NCBI GenBank assembly: GCA_015229095.1
Contig: JADGCE010000059.1
Location: 4,034 to 14,933, forward strand
DNA from: Magnetococcales bacterium
GTDB lineage: Bacteria > Pseudomonadota > Magnetococcia > Magnetococcales > Magnetaquicoccaceae
Reading direction: 5' to 3'
DNA: 10,900 bases
Each line of letters begins with the position of its first letter. The stretch's first letter is position 1. The position numbers and the translations under genes were made by a program. Positions 6,443 to 10,900 of the stretch are shown here, one piece after another. The notes under the pieces are model-generated. The model saw nothing but the letters and a program-made list of their open reading frames with translations. It did not search any database and was not told the DNA's origin.

Positions 6443-8506
6443 CTAGACTTCTCCCCTTGTGCGTTGTTCCGCAACCTGGCTGGCGTGGGCAGGACGACCG
6501 GTTGCCGTCGTTTCGGCCACGGGCGGCGTGATGGGCAAGGTGACTCGAAAGGTTGTCCCCACACCCAGGGTGGAGGTGCAGACAATCCGACCACCCAAGC
6601 GGCGCACCCAACTGCGCACATAGGCAAGCCCCATGCCGTCCCCCGGCTTGTCCTGACGGCCGACGCGCTGGAACAATACAAATATTTTTTCCAGATCCTC
6701 CGGGGCAATGCCCCGGCCATTGTCTGTGATCTCAAGGGCAAGCTCTCCGGCTTGTTCATCCAGGAGAGCGGCGATATGGATCCTGCCTGGCCGTTCGGGC
6801 TCCAAATATTTGATCGCGTTGCCCAGCAGGTTGCCGACAATCTGCTCCATCGCTATGCGGTCGCTGCTCAGATGGGGCAGGGGTTCCAGCACGACGGTGA
6901 CACCTGTAGAGTGGATGGCATGCGCCAAGGCCTGGATATTTTCCTCCACCAGAGCGTGCAAATCCAGATCCTCGAAGCATAACATTTTTCGCCCCATCCG
7001 GGAAAGATTCAAAATCGCCTGGATCAGACGCTCCATTTTATCGGCGGAGGCGCGGATATAGCGCAGTTCTTCTGGAAGATGCACCCGCACCCGTTCGAGA
7101 ATGTGCTGTTGTTCGTCCTGCTCTGGGGCGACCAGAAAACGTGTTATCTGCGCATCCAGCGTATCCAGGTCCATCTGCAACTCCTCCACAAACCCTTGGA
7201 TGCTGAGCAGGGGTGACCGGAGGTCGTGGGAGACGATGTAGGCAAAATCCCGCAATTCGTTGTTGATCGCCGCCAACTCCGAGGCGGTGCGTTGATGCCC
7301 CTCCGACTCCTGGCGCAGATCCCGCATGGCGGTTTGGATGCGGTCTGCCATGCGATCGAAGGTATACCCCAGAATGCCCATTTCATCGGTGCCCCGGATG
7401 CCGGTACGACTGCTCAGCTCTTGATCGGCCAGTCGGGCTGCGGTCTGGCTCAGTCTCTGGAGCTGCCCGGTCTGTTTGCGCACCATAAAAATATTCAGCG
7501 AGACCAAAAGCAGAAAACCAAGAACAGCATTCCAGAACGCTGCAAGCAGCTCCCGTTCCAGGGGCTGCAACAGCTCTTCCTTGTCTATTTTGACCACCAG
7601 TCCCATCCCCCATTCGGGACTCATCCGCACATGTCTGTACACAGCAACCACCGGGACGCCTCGATAATCCAGGGACTCTTCCTCAATGCCCTCATGACCT
7701 GCTGCGGCCATGAGGGCGGTTTTGTCGGTCAGATGATAATGCATGGGTTCCGGATGGCTGCCATCCGGAAGGGGATAACGCAACAGATTGATCAATAACC
7801 CTGTATCATCGACCAGCAGCATCTCCCCGCTGTTGCCGAGGCTGTTGCCGGTGTCGAGGAGCTGTTTGAGCAGGCTTTTTGGGCTGAGTGAGGCCACCAA
7901 CAGGGCCAGATTTTGGCCGTGACTGTCCCGCACCGGTTGGCCGATACGGAAAATGGGCACTGTGCTCTCCTCTTGCAAACGTGCGCGCCCCAGATAACCG
8001 TGGGTTGAGAGCAAAGTGCGCCGTACAAAGCTGTCCATCACCAGAGGGCGACTGTGCCCAACCTCGCTGGACACAATCTGCTTGTTGGCAAGATGGAGCA
8101 GTTCCACATGGTCAAATTCGGGATAAATCGTGTCCAGCTGTTGCAGATAGGCGTGAATCTGCCGGGTGGCGGCATCCGAGGCAGGTTGCGCCAGCACATG
8201 CTGCAACCAGGGGGTGCTGGCAATGGCCTCCAGATCTTTTTGTTTGTCATTCAGCCAGTTTTCCGTGTGTTCTTTGTGGAGGTCGGCGATCAAGGAGAGT
8301 TGCTGAAACATGTCGGCACGCACCTGACCCAGCCGACCATGCGACGGGCTGAAGGGAATCCCCCACAGGGTGATGGCCAGCATGCCAGCCAGGCTGATCA
8401 GAAAGAGCAGTGCCGACCAAACGACCAGTCGGGTGCTCAGGTTCCAGTTCCAGAACCCCTGCAGTGTCCGGAGCGGTTGGGAGAGTGAAGGAGGACAGGA
8501 GATCAT
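6443..8506 (-). CDS. Membrane histidine kinase with periplasmic Cache-type sensor and HAMP
   Basis: The 687-residue protein has two membrane segments, at about 27-49 and 321-342. They enclose a periplasmic domain of about 270 residues that resembles a double Cache fold (STHGYLGRARLQEESTVPIF; GEMLLVDDTGLL). A HAMP linker (about 343-395) and a coiled coil follow. The H box is FAYIVSHDLRSPL (H427). The ATPase domain has the N box around N563 (GNLLGNAIKYL), G1 DNGRGI (595-600) and G2 GDGMGLA (622-628). The H-box and ATPase sequences are closest to the phytochrome-like kinases that pair with Rcp1-type receivers, which agrees with the next gene. The start overlaps the stop of the binding-protein gene by ATGA (8506-8503). 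The TAG stop abuts the regulator's ATG. I infer that it senses the loaded binding protein or a small ligand directly. The Cache assignment is from pattern only. Confidence 0.92.
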   Translation of the reverse strand: MISCPPSLSQPLRTLQGFWNWNLSTRLVVWSALLFLISLAGMLAITLWGIPFSPSHGRLGQVRADMFQQLSLIADLHKEHTENWLNDKQKDLEAIASTPWLQHVLAQPASDAATRQIHAYLQQLDTIYPEFDHVELLHLANKQIVSSEVGHSRPLVMDSFVRRTLLSTHGYLGRARLQEESTVPIFRIGQPVRDSHGQNLALLVASLSPKSLLKQLLDTGNSLGNSGEMLLVDDTGLLINLLRYPLPDGSHPEPMHYHLTDKTALMAAAGHEGIEEESLDYRGVPVVAVYRHVRMSPEWGMGLVVKIDKEELLQPLERELLAAFWNAVLGFLLLVSLNIFMVRKQTGQLQRLSQTAARLADQELSSRTGIRGTDEMGILGYTFDRMADRIQTAMRDLRQESEGHQRTASELAAINNELRDFAYIVSHDLRSPLLSIQGFVEELQMDLDTLDAQITRFLVAPEQDEQQHILERVRVHLPEELRYIRASADKMERLIQAILNLSRMGRKMLCFEDLDLHALVEENIQALAHAIHSTGVTVVLEPLPHLSSDRIAMEQIVGNLLGNAIKYLEPERPGRIHIAALLDEQAGELALEITDNGRGIAPEDLEKIFVLFQRVGRQDKPGDGMGLAYVRSWVRRLGGRIVCTSTLGVGTTFRVTLPITPPVAETTATGRPAHASQVAEQRTRGEV

Positions 8507-9612
8507 TCCTGCCCCCCATAGGAAAAGGTGTTGATCTGATAGTGCTGGGGATCGGAGAGCACATTCAGGCCGATCTCTCGGTGCAAACAGTCGCGCACCG
8601 ACGACCAGGGGAGCTCCGCAGGCAATAAACCAATCGTTGACAAAAAGCGACTGGCCCGTTCCAATCGGCCTCCGATGGCAAAATCCTCTTCAGGGATCAG
8701 GGGCATGTCTCGCATGCGGCGGATGCTGTACTGTGCCACCCGTTTGCTCTCTTCATGGGTGAGAACAAATTCGCGCCCCTCCAACTGTTCGGCATCCCTC
8801 TCCATCCAGAGGATGGCCTGCAACCGATGATCGTCCTCCTGCATCATCCAGTTGAGGGCACGGATTTGCGCAGCCACCAGCCAATGGACCCAGTCGGCAT
8901 GCTGTTTGGCGAAGGCGGGGGTGAAATAGAGATAGCCGGAAGAGAGAAAACGGTGGATAATTTTGTGTTTGTACATCTTTTCCGCGATGGCGGGGGTCGG
9001 TTCCCAGGCACCGAAGGCGTCGATGCGGCCCAATTCCAGGGCCTTGGGCAGGGCATGCACCGGCATGGGCAGCAGGGTTACGTCCGCTGCACTCAGTTGT
9101 GCCGCCGCCAGAGTGGCCAGAATGGCATAATGGGCGTTGGATCCGGGGGCATAGCCAATGCGGCGACCACGCAATTGGGAGATGGTCAAGGGAGTGCGGG
9201 CGACGATGGAGACAAAATGCAGGTCTGCCAGGGAGACCACATGCACCTGATCCGACACGCATGCGGTAATTGTGGGCATGTCACCCGCAAATCCCCCATC
9301 CAGTTTGCCCTCGTGGAGCGCACGGTTGACATCCGCTCCCTTCAGAAAAGCAGGAAAGCGTATCTGTACGCCTTTCCGCAGAAAACTCTGCCGCAGCAGC
9401 GTATCCCGTTGCATCACGGCGGTAACCAGGCTGTTGGGAAGCCACAGAGGCTGGACGCCGATCGTGACCACGCCATGCGCTTCGCTGGCCAGAGAGGTTT
9501 CCGCCTGGCTGGGGGATGACATGGGTGCAGGCTCTGCAGCCAGGTTTGGGGCAGAGAGCAGCAGCCCGACCAGCCAGAGCAGGCCCCAGTGGAGAGAGGG
9601 CGCATATCTCAT
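8503..9612 (-). CDS. Periplasmic substrate-binding protein, NrtA/SsuA/ThiY-like
   Basis: The 369-residue precursor begins with a Sec signal peptide, with a hydrophobic core at residues 9-21 and a likely cleavage after NLAA (about residue 26). The mature part (from about residue 47) is a type II binding-protein fold of the nitrate/sulfonate/thiamine-precursor family. Segments such as GKLDGGFAGDMPTI (103-116), RGRRIGYAPGSNAHYA (138-153) and GRIDAFGAWEPTP (185-197) are typical. The start at ATG 9612 has an AGGG ribosome site and gives the signal peptide. The frame is open further upstream, but that part is antisense to tRNA-Pro and is not coding. No permease or ATPase gene is adjacent; two sensor kinases and a receiver follow instead. 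I therefore infer a receptor role in signalling rather than transport. The ligand cannot be read from the sequence. Confidence 0.88.
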   Translation of the reverse strand: MRYAPSLHWGLLWLVGLLLSAPNLAAEPAPMSSPSQAETSLASEAHGVVTIGVQPLWLPNSLVTAVMQRDTLLRQSFLRKGVQIRFPAFLKGADVNRALHEGKLDGGFAGDMPTITACVSDQVHVVSLADLHFVSIVARTPLTISQLRGRRIGYAPGSNAHYAILATLAAAQLSAADVTLLPMPVHALPKALELGRIDAFGAWEPTPAIAEKMYKHKIIHRFLSSGYLYFTPAFAKQHADWVHWLVAAQIRALNWMMQEDDHRLQAILWMERDAEQLEGREFVLTHEESKRVAQYSIRRMRDMPLIPEEDFAIGGRLERASRFLSTIGLLPAELPWSSVRDCLHREIGLNVLSDPQHYQINTFSYGGQE

Positions 9613-9724
9613 GGATACCCTGTTTTGTAGAGTTGTGGTGTCATTGCCTGACTGCCCTGCAAGCCAATGGCCCGGTGGTTTCATGGGTGTGGTTATTTCG
9701 TCGATGCCGGCTGAAGAGGATGCC

Positions 9725-9730
9725 ATTCTA
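9725..9730 (-). promoter_or_regulatory. Candidate -10 box for the signalling operon
   Basis: On the minus strand this reads TAGAAT, five of six matches to the sigma-70 -10 consensus. It would start transcription near 9718, leaving an untranslated leader of roughly 105 bases before the binding-protein ATG. No good -35 hexamer lies at the usual distance, so the promoter may need an activator or may be elsewhere. Confidence 0.3.
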
Positions 9731-9782
9731 CGCCATGGATCGGCAGAAAACCATCCATTTTTCCCGGTGCCGGGCAGATATT

Positions 9783-9836
9783 CCGGTTGTCGGTTCCTCC
9801 TCTGCGCCGACCGGGGCCATGCTCCCCCGGTTTTTT
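9783..9836 (+). terminator. Rho-independent terminator with overlapping alternative hairpin
   Basis: ACCGGGG (9810-9816) pairs perfectly with CCCCGGT (9825-9831) around an eight-base loop, followed by TTTTTT at 9831-9836. It works only in the plus direction, since the complementary strand has no T run after the stem. A second possible stem, CCGG (9783-9786) and TCGG (9790-9793) with CCGACCGG (9807-9814), uses the same left arm, so the two structures exclude each other as in attenuators. No plus-strand gene ends nearby; the closest upstream one is def. The terminator may end an unannotated small RNA or insulate the tRNA promoter that begins ten bases later. Confidence 0.6.
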
Positions 9837-9845
9837 CTCCAATGC

Positions 9846-9874
9846 TTGCCAATGGGGGAGGGATGGGGTAGAGT
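9846..9874 (+). promoter_or_regulatory. Candidate sigma-70 promoter of the tRNA genes
   Basis: TTGCCA (9846-9851) and TAGAGT (9869-9874) are separated by 17 bases, each with several matches to the consensus. The following ACGCTCG is GC-rich, like the discriminators of stringently controlled stable-RNA promoters. The predicted start near 9881 lies about 18 bases before the mature tRNA-Pro. Confidence 0.5.
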
Positions 9875-9898
9875 ACGCTCGCTGATGGTGATGGGAAA

Positions 9899-9975
9899 CG
9901 GGGTGTAGCGCAGCCTGGTAGCGCATCGGCTTTGGGAGCCGAGGGCCGGAGGTTCGAATCCTCTCGCCCCGACCA
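9899..9975 (+). tRNA. tRNA-Pro(TGG)
   Basis: A complete 77-base cloverleaf. The acceptor stem CGGGGTG pairs with CGCCCCG (one T-G pair). The D arm is TAGCGCAGCCTGGTAGCGC. The anticodon stem TCGGC/GCCGA encloses loop TTTGGGA, anticodon TGG, which reads CCA and, when modified, other Pro codons. The T arm carries GGTTCGAATCC, the discriminator is A, and the 3' CCA is encoded. The sequence is close to proteobacterial proM-type tRNAs. Confidence 0.97.
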
Positions 9976-10015
9976 ATCAACCCGCCGTGTCGGCGGCAGC
10001 AAAGGGGACAACCGT

Positions 10016-10092
10016 GCGTCCGTAGCTCAATCGGATAGAGCAACGGCCTTCTAAGCCGTAGGCTACAGGTTCGATTCCTGTCGGGCGCGCCA
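10016..10092 (+). tRNA. tRNA-Arg(TCT)
   Basis: A complete 77-base cloverleaf. GCGTCCG pairs with CGGGCGC. The anticodon stem ACGGC/GCCGT holds loop CTTCTAA, anticodon TCT, which reads AGA. The T arm has GGTTCGATTCC, the discriminator is G and CCA is encoded. It follows tRNA-Pro by 40 bases, so both are probably cut from one precursor. tRNA-Arg genes are frequent integration sites; no second copy of its 3' end is seen within the window. Confidence 0.97.
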
Positions 10093-10266
10093 TTAAAATC
10101 AAACGCTTAGCGCAAACAAAAAACCGGAAAAAGCCGTTTGGAGCCTGGATATCAGCAGCAACCGTATGCGGAAGGTTGATCGGCAGGGTTTTCCCAAGTT
10201 TTCCACAACGTGCCACGCTGCATGAGTCGATCCTGTGTCGCCTGACACGCTCTCCCCGCACCGCCC

Positions 10267-10301
10267 AAGACCGCCACGGTACGACAACGTGGCGGTTTTT
10301 T
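10267..10301 (+). terminator. Rho-independent terminator, probably of the tRNA transcript
   Basis: CCGCCACG (10271-10278) pairs perfectly with CGTGGCGG (10288-10295) around a nine-base loop and is followed by six T (10296-10301). The A-rich bases before the stem can extend it into the T run. It lies about 180 bases after tRNA-Arg, an unusually long tail if it ends that transcript. It is not followed by a T run on the other strand. Confidence 0.8.
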
Positions 10302-10636
10302 CTTGTCAGCCTTCGCCATCCGTGGTGCCCAACGAGCACCAAACGCGCCGATACCGACGGCATCACACCTTCATGAACACCAAAAACAGCCGTTATTGAC
10401 CTGCAGCGCATCCTGACCGGGAGTGCCTCGGGGTCGGACGGGTGGTGTCGAAGGCGAATGGCGTGGCACAAATCGCGACTGCCGACGGAGTGGTAAAGCT
10501 GTCGTTTGATGGTGGTGTTGGAGTGAGTAAACGGCACCCAGGCCCCATGCATCACCCTTGGTGTTTTGTTGGCAAATATCTGTCTGCCGTGCCAAGGCAG
10601 GCGAAAACAGTCCATATGGTGGAAAGATGGACACGA

Positions 10637-10665
10637 TTGCCGCAATGTGCCTTCTGAGGTACTAT
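10637..10665 (+). promoter_or_regulatory. Candidate sigma-70 promoter of the CRISPR-associated gene
   Basis: TTGCCG (10637-10642) and TACTAT (10660-10665) stand 17 bases apart, each matching the consensus at four positions. Transcription would begin near 10672, giving a leader of about 27 bases that contains the ribosome site of the gene at 10699. Confidence 0.4.
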
Positions 10666-10698
10666 TTCCAGTAGAGCACTACTGTTGGGAGGATACGC

Positions 10699-10887
10699 AT
10701 GTCATCCACAAAAAATCCTGCATGTCATTTGCTCGTGGTCACGGGGCTGACCCCGAAAGTAATCACGGAGGCGTTGTATGCTCTTCAGATTCAGCGGGAA
10801 TTCCGGGGACGCAATACTAAATTCTTGGGACGGGGAATTCCGGACGAATTCCGGGGACGCAATACTAAATTCTTGGCTCTCCCTTGA
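10699..10887 (+). pseudogene. CRISPR-associated CARF protein (Cas_NE0113/Csm6-like), interrupted after codon 33
   Basis: A GGGAGGA ribosome site five bases before ATG 10699 marks a genuine start. Residues 10-29 (HLLVVTGLTPKVITEALYAL) match the opening of Cas_NE0113-type proteins, where a hydrophobic strand leads into TGxTPxVxTExLYAL. This is the first strand-loop-helix of a CARF domain, which binds or cleaves cyclic oligoadenylate made by type III CRISPR-Cas. The full family is a few hundred residues long. Here the native frame ends at codon 33 (10797), and the next 29 codons are encoded by the inserted repeat element before a TGA at 10885-10887. The protein is therefore truncated unless the gene resumes after the element outside the window. 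Family recognition is from memory of the motif; a Csx1-type CARF protein is the main alternative. Confidence 0.7.
10798..10876. repeat. Two identical 31-base direct repeats
   Basis: The 31 bases at 10798-10828 recur without mismatch at 10846-10876. The 17-base spacer (10829-10845) itself contains another GAATTCC, so this heptamer occurs three times in about 55 bases. The period of 48 is a multiple of three, which is why the reading frame through both copies repeats EFRGRNTKFL. Confidence 0.9.
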
Positions 10888-10900
10888 CGTTGGACCGCGC
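10798..10900. mobile_element. End of a REP/RAYT-type (IS200-like) element
   Basis: From 10798 the sequence changes abruptly from the CARF reading frame to GAATTCCGGGGACGCAATAC and a following AT-rich part. This kind of GAATTCCGGGGAC motif is, from memory, commonly found around genes for REP-associated tyrosine transposases (Y1, IS200-like) in proteobacteria. Only about 100 bases are visible; any transposase gene would lie to the right. The call rests on the motif and on the break in the gene, not on a transposase seen here. Confidence 0.55.

Larger units (their letters stand above)
9613..9898. other. Divergent intergenic region between signalling operon and tRNA genes
   Basis: About 286 bases without a protein gene. 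It contains the probable promoter of the minus-strand signalling operon, a plus-strand hairpin-plus-T-run terminator, a competing hairpin just before that terminator, and the tRNA promoter. CCCGGTGCCGGG at 9763-9774 is a short palindrome (10 of 12 bases) that would sit upstream of the minus-strand promoter and might be an operator; this is weak evidence in GC-rich DNA. Confidence 0.6.
10093..10698. other. Gene-poor stretch downstream of the tRNA pair
   Basis: About 600 bases in which I recognise no protein. The reading frames here are short, or on the minus strand run through the tRNA, and look like chance frames. Visible structure includes the terminator at 10267-10301 and two small hairpins: GTGTC/GACAC at 10235-10248 and TGGTGC/GCACCA at 10323-10341. 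There is also a candidate promoter at 10637-10665. It may be the edge of an inserted region or a decayed gene. Confidence 0.5.

Noticed and set aside
5768..6982. 404-codon plus-strand ORF
   Set aside because: It is antisense to the kinase-regulator genes. The translated sequence is His/Gln-rich shadow sequence without motifs.
9613..10011. In-frame upstream extension of the substrate-binding protein to 10011
   Set aside because: The extension includes SGREDSNLRPSAPKADALPG, the well-known false translation of the antisense strand of a tRNA-Pro gene, and would bury the signal peptide. ATG 9612 has a ribosome site and starts the signal peptide.
10199..10207. TTTTCCACA, one mismatch from a DnaA box
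   Set aside because: It is a single site without further boxes, an AT-rich unwinding element or dnaA/dnaN neighbours, so there is no support for an origin.
9977..10645. 222-codon minus-strand ORF
   Set aside because: It runs antisense through tRNA-Arg and contains ARPTGIEPVAYGLEGRC, the classic artefact of translating tRNA antisense. The rest is low-likelihood sequence with no family features.
10798..10876. CRISPR array from the two 31-base repeats
   Set aside because: The spacer is only 17 bases and contains part of the repeat itself, and there are just two copies. The motif is of the REP/RAYT type, although a CRISPR-associated gene is adjacent.

Overview
The window looks like chromosomal DNA of a Gram-negative proteobacterium with moderately high GC. 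It has C5-pathway haem synthesis (glutamyl-tRNA reductase), RF1 with the PxT codon-recognition motif, a secreted ABC-type binding protein, two-component proteins and CCA-encoding tRNA genes. The style (many sensor kinases, a hemA-prfA pair) would fit a deep-branching group such as Magnetococcia, but that is only an impression; no taxonomic marker here settles it.

Layout. (1) 1-384, minus: 5' part of a gene for a membrane-anchored, Pro/Ala-rich protein that runs off the left edge. (2) 453-1559, plus: a GcvR-like double-ACT protein followed by peptide deformylase (def). (3) 1577-1750, minus: a 57-residue hypothetical protein with a good ribosome site, convergent with def. It is followed by a stretch of intergenic DNA holding an imperfect direct repeat. 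(4) 1903-4284, minus: hemA then prfA, 15 bases apart. (5) 4356-9612, minus: a tightly coupled four-gene signalling operon, transcribed in the order secreted substrate-binding protein, Cache/HAMP histidine kinase, single-domain Rcp1-like response regulator, REC-HisKA-HATPase-REC hybrid kinase. All three junctions overlap or abut. No ABC permease, ATPase or DNA-binding output gene is present. (6) 9613-9898: a regulatory intergenic stretch with an unexplained plus-strand Rho-independent terminator, then a promoter for the tRNA genes. (7) 9899-10092, plus: tRNA-Pro(TGG) and tRNA-Arg(TCT). (8) 10093-10698: about 600 bases without a recognisable gene, containing a strong terminator and a candidate promoter. 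(9) 10699-10900: a well-initiated gene whose first 33 codons look like a CARF/ring-nuclease CRISPR-associated protein (Cas_NE0113, Csm6-like). It is interrupted by a repeat-bearing element of the kind associated with REP/IS200-like (RAYT) transposases.

How the parts fit. Blocks 1-4 are housekeeping: translation (deformylase, RF1, tRNAs), tetrapyrrole synthesis, and a probable amino-acid-responsive regulator. Block 5 reads as a sensory pathway in which a periplasmic binding protein probably acts as ligand receptor for the Cache kinase. The phosphoryl group may then pass to the small receiver and the hybrid kinase, with the final output encoded elsewhere. To the right of the tRNA pair the character changes: there is little coding sequence, then a broken CRISPR-associated gene and a mobile repeat. 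This suggests that an accessory, possibly type III CRISPR-Cas, region starts here and continues beyond the window.
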